From: Gammaproteobacteria bacterium | GTDB taxonomy: Bacteria; Pseudomonadota; Gammaproteobacteria; Competibacterales; Competibacteraceae | Length of the DNA: 23,013 nucleotides | Reading direction: 5' to 3' | NCBI GenBank assembly: GCA_020047885.1 | Contig: JAIFNF010000298.1 | Location: 1 to 23,013 of the forward strand | In this document: in pieces, positions 1 to 9,164 of the stretch | How positions within the stretch are numbered: the first letter of the stretch is position 1 | How the letters are laid out: every line of letters begins with the position of its first letter | Made by a program: the position numbers and the translations under genes | Notes under the pieces: generated by a model | What the model was told of the DNA's origin: nothing | Database searches by the model: none | The model's input: only the letters and a program-made list of their open reading frames with translations

Positions 1-1543
<1,543 letters not shown>

Positions 1544-1562
1544 GGGGGGCAATCCTCGACAG

Positions 1563-1641
1563 CGGTTTGGATGATTAACGGCGACAACCAGCCCCGGCGC
1601 TCCACTCAGGAGGCCGGGCAGCTCAGTCGCCGTTCAAACCG
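1563..1641. repeat. long interrupted inverted repeat (stem-loop) upstream of the leu leader peptide
   Basis: CGGTTTG (1563-1569) and AACGGCGAC (1577-1585) are exactly complementary to GTCGCCGTTCAAACCG (1626-1641): 16 pairs with a 7-base bulge. Inside, GCCCCGGCGCTCC (1591-1603) can pair with GGAGGCCGGGC (1609-1619) with two bulges. It ends 20 bases upstream of the leader peptide start, so it could be the 5' part of the leu leader RNA or a DNA site. Confidence 0.55.
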
Positions 1642-1759
1642 TTCGGGGGATTGCATGGTTTTCATGGCAGACAAATTAACCCGGACGGCAATTCCGGGTC
1701 AAGCCAGGAAAGCGCGCTTGGGCGATAATAGGGTTTTTCACCGCCACGAGGAAACCGGC

Positions 1760-2434
1760 ATGTCTGACCAACCGCATACTCTTCACCCCCTCAAAGTCTG
1801 GGATTTGCCAACCCGACTGTTTCACTGGACGCTGGTGATCCTGATGATCGTCCAGTGGTGGACTGCCGAGCAGAGCAGCACCATGGATTGGCATCTCTGG
1901 GGGGGCTACGCCGTGCTGACGCTGGTGCTGTTTCGGCTGATCTGGGGCTTCACCGGCAGCGAAACCGCCCGCTTCGCCGACTTTATCCGGGGTCCTGGCG
2001 CAGCACTGGATTATCTGAAAGCCTTACTGCGTGGCGAAACACCCCACTATCTCGGCCATAATCCCATGGGTGCCTGGTCGATTGTCGCGCTACTGACCCT
2101 GCTGCTGATTCAGGCCATCACTGGCCTGTTCGCCAACGACGATATTCTGATTGAAGGGCCGCTGTACGGCTGGGTATCGAAAGCCACCAGCGACTGGCTG
2201 ACCACCGTTCATAAGCTCAATTTCAACCTGCTGCTGGCGATGATCGCCGTTCACCTGGGGGCGGTATTCTTTTATCTGCTGGTCAAGCGGGAAAATCTGA
2301 TCCACCCGATGCTGAGCGGCAACAAGCGGGTTCCACCAGAGTTGGCCGGTCAAGCACCGCGCATCGTCAGTGCATGGTGGGGTCTGGCAGCACTGGTCAT
2401 AGCAATTGGATGCGTTTGGCTGCTGGTACGTTAA
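1760..2434 (+). CDS. cytochrome b561-type membrane protein (cytochrome b/b6 domain)
   Basis: 224-residue integral membrane protein of the di-haem cytochrome b561 / Ni-Fe-hydrogenase b-subunit type, which passes electrons between quinols and periplasmic carriers. Likely haem-ligand histidines sit in LFHW (His22), in DWHLW, in TTVHKLN and in MIAVHLG. Four or more hydrophobic segments are evident, including the C-terminal one (WGLAALVIAIGCVWLLV). The frame is open upstream to 1571, but the ATG at 1760 has a GAGGA site 9 bases before it and opens the conserved HPLKVWDLPTRLFHW start of the family. It converges on a cytochrome c' gene, a natural redox partner seen with such b-type cytochromes in other proteobacteria. 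Family sure; the exact electron donor is unknown. Confidence 0.9.
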   Translation: MSDQPHTLHPLKVWDLPTRLFHWTLVILMIVQWWTAEQSSTMDWHLWGGYAVLTLVLFRLIWGFTGSETARFADFIRGPGAALDYLKALLRGETPHYLGHNPMGAWSIVALLTLLLIQAITGLFANDDILIEGPLYGWVSKATSDWLTTVHKLNFNLLLAMIAVHLGAVFFYLLVKRENLIHPMLSGNKRVPPELAGQAPRIVSAWWGLAALVIAIGCVWLLVR

Positions 2435-2442
2435 GAAATGCA

Positions 2443-2468
2443 AAAGGCCATGCTCGTGCATGGCCTTT
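2443..2468. terminator. bidirectional terminator between convergent cytochrome genes
   Basis: Perfect 11-bp stem AAAGGCCATGC / GCATGGCCTTT with a TCGT loop. It lies 9 bases after the cytochrome b stop and 26 bases past the cytochrome c' stop, so it can serve both genes. The flanking A/T tracts form part of the stem. Confidence 0.75.
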
Positions 2469-2494
2469 CGAACTTAGCCTATTACCCGCGTTGC

Positions 2495-2965
2495 TTAATC
2501 TTTCCTGAATTCCTTATGGCAGGCCTTGCAGGTTTCAGCGGTCTTGCCAAACTGCGCCTTGATCGCCGCTTCGTCCCCGGCCTTGGCGACTTCAGCCAGC
2601 TTGGCGGATTCCTGCTGGAAATTCTTCATGGCCGTCCCGAACTTGTCCCAGTTCGTCCAGATTTCCGCCTTAGCCTCAGTATCCTCCACGGCATCTGGCC
2701 CCGATCCTTTCGAAAAACTCTCCAGCGCTGCCTTGCTCATCAGATCGACATACTGAGCGTGGCGGGCGACCGCGGTAGCGTCAAACGGAACTTCACCCTT
2801 GACCATCGCGCCTATCGGCTTGAAGTTCCAGCCAATGATGTTAAATACCGACTGTCGGTAATCCACTACGTCTTCCGGTTTGGGGCCAGCGGCGTGGGTT
2901 GCCGTCAGCAAACACATGGCCAACATACCGCCCATTAAACTGATTCCAAAAGATTTCTTGCTCAT
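2495..2965 (-). CDS. cytochrome c' (periplasmic four-helix haem protein)
   Basis: 156 residues. A Sec signal peptide with hydrophobic core (about residues 8-25, ending in THAA) is followed by a helical domain and the C-terminal haem-binding site CKACH (in ETCKACHKEFRKD), where it falls in cytochromes c'. Cytochromes c' bind NO or CO at a five-coordinate haem and are linked to NO tolerance or electron storage. A GAGGG site lies about 9 bases before the ATG. Convergent with the cytochrome b561 gene, with a shared terminator. Haem attachment and family are clear; the physiological ligand is not. Confidence 0.92.
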   Translation of the reverse strand: MSKKSFGISLMGGMLAMCLLTATHAAGPKPEDVVDYRQSVFNIIGWNFKPIGAMVKGEVPFDATAVARHAQYVDLMSKAALESFSKGSGPDAVEDTEAKAEIWTNWDKFGTAMKNFQQESAKLAEVAKAGDEAAIKAQFGKTAETCKACHKEFRKD

Positions 2966-3257
2966 AACTGTCTACCCTCTAATGAATGTTCGATCACTCT
3001 AGCACGGGTCATCATGCCAAAGCGTTGACATTTTGCAAGAGCCAACTGAACCCGGACTGAAACCCATGGCGCGTAGGGCTTTAAGCAGGATACTAACCCA
3101 TACCTCCAGAGCGAACAGTCCGCCAGTCGCGCTGTGGGACAACCTTAATTTCACCATGGATCATGACGGCAATGGGCTATAGTTGGACATATTCAGCAAA
3201 ATTTCAGACAGTGTATGCCAAATTCCATCCGCAATACTAAGGCAAAGGAGGATCGTC

Positions 3258-3656
3258 ATGACTGATCAAGAATACGAATCCTTGCCCAACCCAGCAGGGA
3301 CTATCGAACCGGAACCGCGCGAGCGCCGCAATTTTCTGCTGAGTTTGGGCAAATGGTCAAAAGCCGTCATTGGCGGCGTCGTGCTGGGCGGATTGTTCGT
3401 CCCGGGGCGTGACGCTAATGCTCAGGGTTTGGGCTGGGCCAACAGTAATAATGGGGATAGAACCTGGGTGAATCTCGGGGGGGGATGGGGTTGGGGACCG
3501 GATTGGTACAATGGCGGCTGGAACAATCGGCCCTGGCACAATGGTGGCTGGAACAATCGACCCTGGTACAACCGTGGCGGTTGGCATAACCGACGCCATG
3601 GCGGGGGTAGCGGCTGGCATAATCGCCACGGTGGTGGCAGTTGGATCAATCGTTGA
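3258..3656 (+). CDS. putative RiPP precursor with Trp-X-Asn repeats (GrrA/OscA-like cyclophane peptide)
   Basis: 132 residues. Residues 1-22 are an acidic leader. RRNFL (23-27), a hydrophobic stretch and ANA|Q (53-56) make a twin-arginine-like export signal. The rest is rich in Gly, Trp, Asn, Arg and His. Ten of the 12 Trp after the signal sit in W-X-N (at 60, 70, 83, 88, 93, 98, 103, 109, 120, 129). A 10-residue unit (Y/H)NGGWNNRPW occurs twice and GWHNR-HGGGS twice. Aromatic-X-Asn is the substrate motif of three-residue cyclophane RiPPs made by radical-SAM/SPASM enzymes, and Gly-rich GrrA/OscA precursors look alike. The AAAGGAGG ribosome site is very strong. The next gene starts 9 bases after the stop. 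Alternative: an unmodified Gly-rich envelope protein. No modification can be seen from sequence. Confidence 0.7.
   Translation: MTDQEYESLPNPAGTIEPEPRERRNFLLSLGKWSKAVIGGVVLGGLFVPGRDANAQGLGWANSNNGDRTWVNLGGGWGWGPDWYNGGWNNRPWHNGGWNNRPWYNRGGWHNRRHGGGSGWHNRHGGGSWINR
3507..3566 (+). repeat. two tandem 30-bp units in the precursor core
   Basis: Bases 3507-3536 and 3537-3566 encode (Y/H)NGGWNNRPW twice and differ at only a few positions (for example the first codon TAC versus CAC). A third, diverged unit begins with TACAAC at 3567. This suggests core expansion by tandem duplication. Confidence 0.85.
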
Positions 3657-3665
3657 ATCAGACCG

Positions 3666-4481
3666 ATGCCTGAACTGACCTGTCATATTCCTCTACAGGG
3701 CTTATCGGCTCGCCGGATCGGACGCCTGATCGTCCGCGCCGGTGAACCGCAAGCCTTGATCGCCGCACTGGCTACGGAAGATCCCGACCGAATCATCGCG
3801 GTGCAACTACTATCGCTGGATGTGGATTCCGAACCGCTGAACGCTTGGGTGCCGGGCTTGCCGGTGGAACTGGCGATGACCGATCCCGCTGCCGAATTCC
3901 CATTGTTATATCGCCACGTCAATTTGTTGGATCAGCATCCGGTTCGGGTGGTGATTCCCGTTCAACTGGGATTCGCTAAAGCGGTCAAGACGGCAGTGGC
4001 GCTGGATTTCGCAGTGCGGCTGGAACCGGGTCAGCCCGAACCGGCGCTGATCGACGAACTGGCGGCAGTGCTGGATTTCTATCTGCATCAACCGACCGTT
4101 GCGCAACCGATTGAATACTTCCAGGGTGTGCTTCTAGGGTTTTATCATCAGGAACCCGTACCGCTCTGGTGGGTGCTGGATGAAAACCCGGAAGAATTGC
4201 GTTATATCGCCGATGATGGCGCAGAGTCGCTGTATGGACGGCTGGCGGGCATTGATGCAACGGTTGCGCCGGACGCGGATCTGGCAGTTTGGATGGATCA
4301 GGTTCTGGCCACGGGCACCGAATGCAGAGCCTGTGAATTCCGCCAAAGTTGCGGCGGTTATTTCAAATGGCCGCGCTCGGATTACGATTGCGCAGGAGTC
4401 CAGCGGTTATTTGGAATATTGCGGGACGCTGCTGACGAACTGCGCTGTGATCTTGAAGGGAGTGGAGCGAGTAGCGAGTAG
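3666..4481 (+). CDS. partner of the Trp-X-Asn peptide: SPASM-like cysteine cluster, no radical-SAM motif
   Basis: 271 residues, starting 9 bases after the precursor stop, so probably co-transcribed and possibly translationally coupled; no good ribosome site of its own was seen. Near the C-terminus is C220-x2-C223-x5-C229-GGYFKWP...-C242, which resembles the second half of a SPASM domain, the auxiliary Fe-S cluster region of peptide-modifying radical-SAM enzymes. The upstream region has alternating strand- and helix-like segments (such as PVRVVIPVQLGF) but no CxxxCxxC, and the only early Cys is at residue 6. So it is either a degenerate radical-SAM barrel or a stand-alone SPASM-type recognition protein for an enzyme encoded elsewhere. 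Adjacency supports a role in handling the precursor; chemistry is unknown. Confidence 0.6.
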   Translation: MPELTCHIPLQGLSARRIGRLIVRAGEPQALIAALATEDPDRIIAVQLLSLDVDSEPLNAWVPGLPVELAMTDPAAEFPLLYRHVNLLDQHPVRVVIPVQLGFAKAVKTAVALDFAVRLEPGQPEPALIDELAAVLDFYLHQPTVAQPIEYFQGVLLGFYHQEPVPLWWVLDENPEELRYIADDGAESLYGRLAGIDATVAPDADLAVWMDQVLATGTECRACEFRQSCGGYFKWPRSDYDCAGVQRLFGILRDAADELRCDLEGSGASSE

Positions 4482-4519
4482 CGAAACCACCCGGCCTCGC
4501 TATCTCACGGTTGCAATGT

Positions 4520-4759
4520 TTACTTTCGCTGGTTTCTCTGCTGATTCTGACCATAGATATTACCGACGACTGCACCGGCAGCACCGCCGATGAGTGCGCC
4601 GACCCCGGCATTGCCGCCCGTCAAGCCGCCAATCGCCGCGCCACCCACCGCGCCAATCGCCGCGCCGCTCAGTGTACTTTGTTCGGTTGGCGTCATGTTA
4701 GTGCAGCCCACGCTCAGGGCGAAAGCCGGGATTGCCAGTAAATAACCCAATTTCTTCAT
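4520..4759 (-). CDS. small glycine-zipper lipoprotein
   Basis: 79 residues. A signal peptide (MKKLGYLLAIPAFALSVGC) ends in a Cys that may be lipidated, though Ser at -3 makes the lipobox non-ideal. Most of the rest is a glycine zipper with GAAIGAVGGAAIGG and GGAAGAVVG, typical of small outer-membrane or 17-kDa-antigen-like proteins. I chose the ATG with AGGAGG 9 bases upstream; an upstream GTG (4777) would place the ribosome site inside the gene. It begins 14 bases after the stop of the next gene upstream, so the two probably form an operon. The precise role is unknown. Confidence 0.82.
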   Translation of the reverse strand: MKKLGYLLAIPAFALSVGCTNMTPTEQSTLSGAAIGAVGGAAIGGLTGGNAGVGALIGGAAGAVVGNIYGQNQQRNQRK

Positions 4760-4773
4760 TAGCTTTATCCTCC

Positions 4774-5205
4774 TCACTTCCTAGCGGGCTTGCTGGTTTT
4801 GGCTTGGATCATTTGGAACCAGATGACCTCAAAGACGGTTTGCTGTTGCTGGTCAGGATTGGCCTTGTAATAAGCATCAACCCCTTCCATGATCTGCCGC
4901 AGCGTCATACCGTCCAGCGCTTCGACCCACTTTTCGACCAGGGTGCGATGCTTGGGATTCGGGCCGGTGAGTTGATACTCCGCCGCCGCCATGTCCCGGA
5001 TACCGAGCAGGTACGCCATTTTTTCCCGCTCGGTGGCTGGCGACCACTTGGTGCCGTCGGGAAACGAGAGATCCACTCTGGCGGGCGCGGCTTGGGTCAC
5101 TGGAGCCGCTGCGGTTTCAGCGGCTTGCGCCGTTACCCCACCGGACAGACCCACGGCTAGTCCCAGGGACAGCAGCGTCATAACAAGACGGGATTGCTTC
5201 GGCAT
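4774..5205 (-). CDS. exported protein of unknown function
   Basis: 143 residues. A Sec signal peptide (hydrophobic core TLLSLGLAVGLSGG, cleavage near TAQA-AE) precedes an Ala-rich linker and a soluble domain with SFPDGTKWSPATEREKMAYL and a mainly helical pattern. I do not recognise the family. The first ATG (5211) touches the AAGGAG site, so the second ATG, 7 bases from it, is the likelier start. It is followed closely by the glycine-zipper lipoprotein gene, which suggests a shared envelope-related role. Confidence 0.75.
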   Translation of the reverse strand: MPKQSRLVMTLLSLGLAVGLSGGVTAQAAETAAAPVTQAAPARVDLSFPDGTKWSPATEREKMAYLLGIRDMAAAEYQLTGPNPKHRTLVEKWVEALDGMTLRQIMEGVDAYYKANPDQQQQTVFEVIWFQMIQAKTSKPARK

Positions 5206-5247
5206 AGACATTCTCCTTGAAAGCAGTAGTTGGGTGAAAGTAAGCCA

Positions 5248-5847
5248 TCATACCGGGGATTGTTCCTGAAACATCCCCAGCAGAATGTCCAGGCGTTGCC
5301 GAGGTTCCGTCATTTCCAGCAAAGCCTGGCGGACTGACAAGGGCAACGGTAATACTTCCGCCAGGCGGTTACCTACCCAGGCCGCGTCCTCCCAGTCCGG
5401 CGCGAAAAAACGAACCTGTGGAACCCATTCTTCACTGTCCAGTAGATCGCGCAGCACGCGAATCAGCGGTTCGTGACTGAGCGCCGGCGCTTGTTGCGGG
5501 TCATCGGGCAACCACCGGATCTGCCCCATCAATAATTGATCGGACTGCACGCGGTGCCCGACCACCCGCAGGCGCTGGACGCCCAAGCAAGTAATCGCTA
5601 ACAGCCCGTCATCAGTCCGGTCAAAATCGACAATGCGTGCCAGAGTCCCTACGGGATGGATGCTGATCGGTTGGCTACCCACCTCGCTGCTCTGGTGGAT
5701 CGCCACCACCCCAAACCCGGCATCGGTGCGCAAACAGGCGCTAATCATGTCCAGATAACGGGTTTCAAAAATCCGCAGGGGCATCACTCCGCCCGGAAAC
5801 AGAACGGTGTTGAGCGGAAACAGCGGCAATTCCTGAACAGCGGTCAT
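5248..5847 (-). CDS. LON N-terminal (substrate-binding) domain protein
   Basis: 199 residues formed by a stand-alone LON N-terminal domain: LPLFPLNTVLFPGGVMPLRIFE at the start is diagnostic, and the later GLLAITCLGVQRLRV fits. It has no ATPase or protease domain, so it is not Lon itself. Such proteins are common in proteobacteria, but their role is poorly known; peptide or substrate binding is assumed from the fold. Its ATG overlaps the ubiX stop by four bases (ATGA), so translation is probably coupled to ubiX. Confidence 0.93.
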   Translation of the reverse strand: MTAVQELPLFPLNTVLFPGGVMPLRIFETRYLDMISACLRTDAGFGVVAIHQSSEVGSQPISIHPVGTLARIVDFDRTDDGLLAITCLGVQRLRVVGHRVQSDQLLMGQIRWLPDDPQQAPALSHEPLIRVLRDLLDSEEWVPQVRFFAPDWEDAAWVGNRLAEVLPLPLSVRQALLEMTEPRQRLDILLGMFQEQSPV

Positions 5848-6488
5848 ACCGCAGGAACCTCAGGATCAGCATCTTCCCCCCAGCGTGGTAGCAGGGTGTG
5901 CGCGATCCCCAGTTGGTCCAGAATTCGAGCCACAATAAAATCCACCAGTTCAGCCGCCGTCGTGGGTCGATAGTAAAAACCGGGGTTAGTGGGAAGAATA
6001 ATCGCGCCAGCACGCGCCAGCCGCAACATGTTTTCCAAATGAATCACCGACAATGGCGTCTCGCGCACCGCCAGAATCAGCCGACGTCCTTCTTTGAGGC
6101 TGACATCGGCGGCGCGTTCCAGCAAATTGTCGCTGTTGCCGTTGGCAATGGCGGCCAATGCGCCGGTCGTGCAGGGACAAACCACCATGGCCTGCGCCAG
6201 CGCCGAGCCACTGGCCGGCGGCGCGGTCCATTCATCCTGACCGTAGACGCGCAGTTGACCAGCGGCACAGTGGTAATGTTCGGTCAATACCTGCTGAATG
6301 TCGCGGGCGCGACCCGGCAGGCGCAGATCGGTTTCCATCGAAATCACGATCTGCGCGGCCTTCGACAGCAACAGGTGCACCGGCTGCCCGGCGTCCAGCA
6401 GGCAGTGCAGCAAGCGTAGACCGTAGTCAGCGCCAGAGGCACCGGTCATGCCGAGAATGATGGGACGAAGTGAGGAGAATGGAGGCAT
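5844..6488 (-). CDS. ubiX: flavin prenyltransferase UbiX
   Basis: 214 residues, full length for the family. UbiX joins dimethylallyl phosphate to FMN to make prenyl-FMN, the cofactor of UbiD-type decarboxylases used in ubiquinone synthesis. Seen here: the N-terminal flavin-binding GMTGASGADYGLRLL, the central VVCPCTTGALAAIANG, and the C-terminal ETPLSVIHLENMLRLARAG and PGFYYRP segments, all typical. It overlaps the downstream LON-domain gene by ATGA. No strong ribosome site precedes the ATG. In pseudomonads ubiX lies beside mpl; here an opposite-strand nuclease gene separates them. Confidence 0.95.
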   Translation of the reverse strand: MPPFSSLRPIILGMTGASGADYGLRLLHCLLDAGQPVHLLLSKAAQIVISMETDLRLPGRARDIQQVLTEHYHCAAGQLRVYGQDEWTAPPASGSALAQAMVVCPCTTGALAAIANGNSDNLLERAADVSLKEGRRLILAVRETPLSVIHLENMLRLARAGAIILPTNPGFYYRPTTAAELVDFIVARILDQLGIAHTLLPRWGEDADPEVPAV

Positions 6489-6552
6489 TTTTTATCTGAT
6501 TTAGTCTGGTCAAAAATCGCCTTGATTGCATTGAGTTCAGCAGGAGAACGTG

Positions 6553-7128
6553 ATGTCCGCGCTTCCACAGTTTGTTTATACGCCCAAAGAATACTTGGCT
6601 CTGGAACGGCAGGCCGATTATAAAAGCGAATATGTTAATGGTGACATTTTTGCCATGGCCGGCGCCAGCCAGGAACATAATCAGATGGCCTTCAATATTG
6701 CCGGGGAACTGCACCATCAACTGAAAAATAGCCCCTGCCTTGCGTATGTGAATGATTTACGGGTCAAAGTCAGCGCGACCGGCCTGTATACCTACCCGGA
6801 TATCGTGGCGTTATGCAGTGAGCCGGATTTCGAGGACGCCGGGATGGATACGCTGCTGAATCCATCAGTCATCATCGAAATCCTGTCTCCGAGTACGGAA
6901 GCCTATGATCAGGGCGATAAATTTGCGCACTATCGTCGCTTGCCCTCGCTTATGGAGTATGTGTTGATCGCTCAGGATAAGGTTCGGGTTGAGCATTACC
7001 ATCGACAGGATCAGCAGTGGATCCTCACCGAAATGGATCATCTCGATAATACGCTGTGCCTCACCTCAATCCATTGCGAACTACCATTACGGGACATTTA
7101 CGCCAAAATCCGGGTAGCGAGTCCGTGA
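6553..7128 (+). CDS. Uma2-family putative endonuclease (DUF820, PD-(D/E)XK fold)
   Basis: 191 residues. Uma2 proteins share a restriction-endonuclease-like fold and are thought to be nucleases, often mobile and multi-copy; targets are unknown. Family marks: FVYTPKEYLALER near the start, YKSEYVNGDIFAMAGAS, then the putative catalytic pieces YPDIVAL and VIIEILSPSTEAYDQGDKFAHY, and the final EYVLIAQDK strand. The ATG is chosen over an adjacent GTG (6550); an AGGAGA site lies 5 bases upstream. It ends two bases before the convergent mpl stop and separates mpl from ubiX, which suggests insertion into an older cluster. Confidence 0.9.
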   Translation: MSALPQFVYTPKEYLALERQADYKSEYVNGDIFAMAGASQEHNQMAFNIAGELHHQLKNSPCLAYVNDLRVKVSATGLYTYPDIVALCSEPDFEDAGMDTLLNPSVIIEILSPSTEAYDQGDKFAHYRRLPSLMEYVLIAQDKVRVEHYHRQDQQWILTEMDHLDNTLCLTSIHCELPLRDIYAKIRVASP

Positions 7129-7130
7129 AT

Positions 7131-8486
7131 TCACCCGCCCCGCAGCGCCTGCAACAACCGTTCGTGAATGCCGCCAAACCCGCCGTTACTCATGATCAGC
7201 ACATGCGCGATGGGTTGAACCTGGACTTGAATGGCCGACAGCGTTTCATCTAGCGTTGAGCAAACCTGCCCACGGGCACCGAGCGCCGTCGCCACTGCAT
7301 CGAGATCCCAGCCGAGATCCGCAGCCTGATACAGCACGACGCTGTCAGCATCGGTTAATGCCGGAGCCAGGCTGTCCTTGAATACCCCCATTTTCATGGT
7401 GTTGGAGCGTGGCTCCAGCACCGCAATAATCGGCTCTGCGCCAACCCGGGCGCGCAGTCCGGCCAGTGTGGTCGCAATCGCGGTGGGATGGTGGGCGAAA
7501 TCATCGTAAACCGTAATGCCCTTGACCACGCCGCGCGTTTCCAGTCGCCGCTTGACGCCCTGAAAATCGCGTAGTGCTTCAATCGCCGTCGCCACGGACA
7601 GGCCGATATGGCGGGCAGCGGCGATAGCGGCCAGTGCGTTGTGGACATTGTGCAGACCCAGTTGCGTCCACTCCGCCCGGCCTTGCAGCTCACTGTGGAA
7701 ATACACGTCGAACCTACTGCCGTCCGGCGCAAGATCCCGCGCTTCCCAGTCTCCTGTTCCAAACTGCTCCACCGGCGTCCAGTACCCCATCGCTAGCACT
7801 TCAGCCAGATGGGCGTCCTGGCCATTGGCGACAATCAATCCGGAACCGGGCACCGTGCGCAGCAGGTGATGAAACTGCCGCTGGATCGCTGCCAGATCGG
7901 GAAAAATGTCCGCGTGATCAAATTCCAGATTATTCAGAATCAAGGTGCGGGGGCGGTAATGAACGAACTTGGAGCGCTTATCGAAAAACGCCGTGTCGTA
8001 TTCATCCGCTTCCACCACAAAGCAAGATCCCACCCCTAGTTGCGCGGATTGGCCAAAGTTGGCCGGAATGCCGCCAATTAAAAACCCAGGCTTCAAGCCG
8101 GCGTATTCCAGAATCCAGGCCAATAAACTGCTGGTCGTCGTTTTGCCGTGCGTACCGGCGACTGCCAGCACGTGGCGACCTCGGAGGACATGCTCCGCCA
8201 GCCAGGCCGGCCCGGAGGCATAGGGCAGATCGCGGTTCAGTAGTTCCTCGATCAGGGGGCGGCCCCGGCTCATGACATTGCCGATAACGACCATGTCCGG
8301 CTGGAATTCCGCTAGTTGTTCCGGATCGTAGCCTTCGCGCAGCGCAATGCCCGCCTCAGCCAACTGGGTACTCATGGGGGGATAAACCCCGGCGTCGCAA
8401 CCGGAAACCGTATGCCCGGCAGCGCGAGCCAGCAGGGCGACCCCGGCCATAAACGTACCGCAAATGCCCAAGATATGAATATGCAT
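7131..8486 (-). CDS. mpl: UDP-N-acetylmuramate:L-Ala-gamma-D-Glu-meso-DAP ligase Mpl
   Basis: 451 residues, the usual length. Mpl reattaches recycled tripeptide (L-Ala-gamma-D-Glu-meso-DAP) to UDP-MurNAc in the cytoplasm, saving peptidoglycan precursors. Sequence marks: N-terminal nucleotide fold HILGICGTFMAGVA; ATP-binding AGTHGKTTTSSLL (about residue 110); EADEYDTAFFDKRSKFVHY, specific to Mpl among Mur ligases; NNLEFDHADIF; and the C-terminal YDDFAHHPTAI and LEPRSNTMKMG. It lies 32 bases after the stop of the membrane protein gene on the same strand. No clear ribosome site was seen. Confidence 0.97.
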   Translation of the reverse strand: MHIHILGICGTFMAGVALLARAAGHTVSGCDAGVYPPMSTQLAEAGIALREGYDPEQLAEFQPDMVVIGNVMSRGRPLIEELLNRDLPYASGPAWLAEHVLRGRHVLAVAGTHGKTTTSSLLAWILEYAGLKPGFLIGGIPANFGQSAQLGVGSCFVVEADEYDTAFFDKRSKFVHYRPRTLILNNLEFDHADIFPDLAAIQRQFHHLLRTVPGSGLIVANGQDAHLAEVLAMGYWTPVEQFGTGDWEARDLAPDGSRFDVYFHSELQGRAEWTQLGLHNVHNALAAIAAARHIGLSVATAIEALRDFQGVKRRLETRGVVKGITVYDDFAHHPTAIATTLAGLRARVGAEPIIAVLEPRSNTMKMGVFKDSLAPALTDADSVVLYQAADLGWDLDAVATALGARGQVCSTLDETLSAIQVQVQPIAHVLIMSNGGFGGIHERLLQALRGG

Positions 8487-8518
8487 CGAGAATTTTACCG
8501 AAACTACAATTAGGGTGT

Positions 8519-9022
8519 TTAACCGCCGTCCGCGCCGATCCAGCCGGTCAGCGTCCAGGATATGAAGGTATAACCGAGGGCATACAGCGCTCCTATCCCA
8601 ATCGATGTTTCAAAGGTCTGGCTCAGGATGTGGGCGATGATCGCGATGCTCCATACCATCAGCGCCAGCAACAGCACCGAAGGTGCCTCGACGCTGCTGC
8701 CACTCAGAATCCAGTTCATCAGCGGCAGCGCCAGCAGCGCCATCAGTGCGCCGGCACCGGTCAGGGCGCTCAGTGCCTGCTCGAAACGCTGCGGATATCG
8801 GCGCACGGTCAGTGCCAGATGCAACAAGCCACTCAGGAGCAGCAAATCCAGCAAAACTTGCAGCAAGGCGACCGGTACCGGCGTACTCAGAATCAGCACC
8901 AGGAAACCCGAGAATCCATAAGCCAGCAGGCAGATTTTCAGCAGCGCCGTCGAGGCGGGCAAATCCTTGGGGCCTTTGCGAAACAGGCAGACGTCCAGAA
9001 ACAGGTTGAACAGGGCGTGCAT
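8519..9022 (-). CDS. conserved integral membrane protein of unknown function
   Basis: 167 residues, mostly hydrophobic, with about five likely membrane segments (around residues 25-45, 50-70, 85-105, 115-135 and 140-160). The N-terminus is short and cytosolic-looking, with RKGPKD. I do not recognise a named family and see no catalytic motifs. It precedes mpl by 32 bases on the same strand, so the two may be co-transcribed. Confidence 0.75.
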   Translation of the reverse strand: MHALFNLFLDVCLFRKGPKDLPASTALLKICLLAYGFSGFLVLILSTPVPVALLQVLLDLLLLSGLLHLALTVRRYPQRFEQALSALTGAGALMALLALPLMNWILSGSSVEAPSVLLLALMVWSIAIIAHILSQTFETSIGIGALYALGYTFISWTLTGWIGADGG

Positions 9023-9137
9023 AGAGTGAGTCGTGGGTCAGAGAAGCGCTAAAAGTACCTGCTTGTCCCTTGATTTGTCACGGGCGCACAGTGCCCATCT
9101 ATCCCGGTTTATTGGGCATTGAGTGGGCAAAATCGGC

Positions 9138-9156
9138 AGGGGCTCATGTAACCCCT
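9138..9156 (-). terminator. possible terminator after tRNA-Glu
   Basis: 5-bp stem AGGGG / CCCCT with a 9-base loop, starting nine bases past the tRNA-Glu CCA end. On the minus strand it is followed after a few bases by TTTT. Short, so tentative. Confidence 0.35.
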
Positions 9157-9164
9157 CGAAAATA

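Noticed and set aside
3507..3566. CRISPR-like array
   Set aside because: The 30-bp units are directly adjacent, without spacers, and encode protein.
3357..3686. Pro/Ala/Ile-rich open frames antisense to the Trp-X-Asn peptide
   Set aside because: Their repeats simply mirror the precursor's repeated codons; they have no ribosome site and no family.
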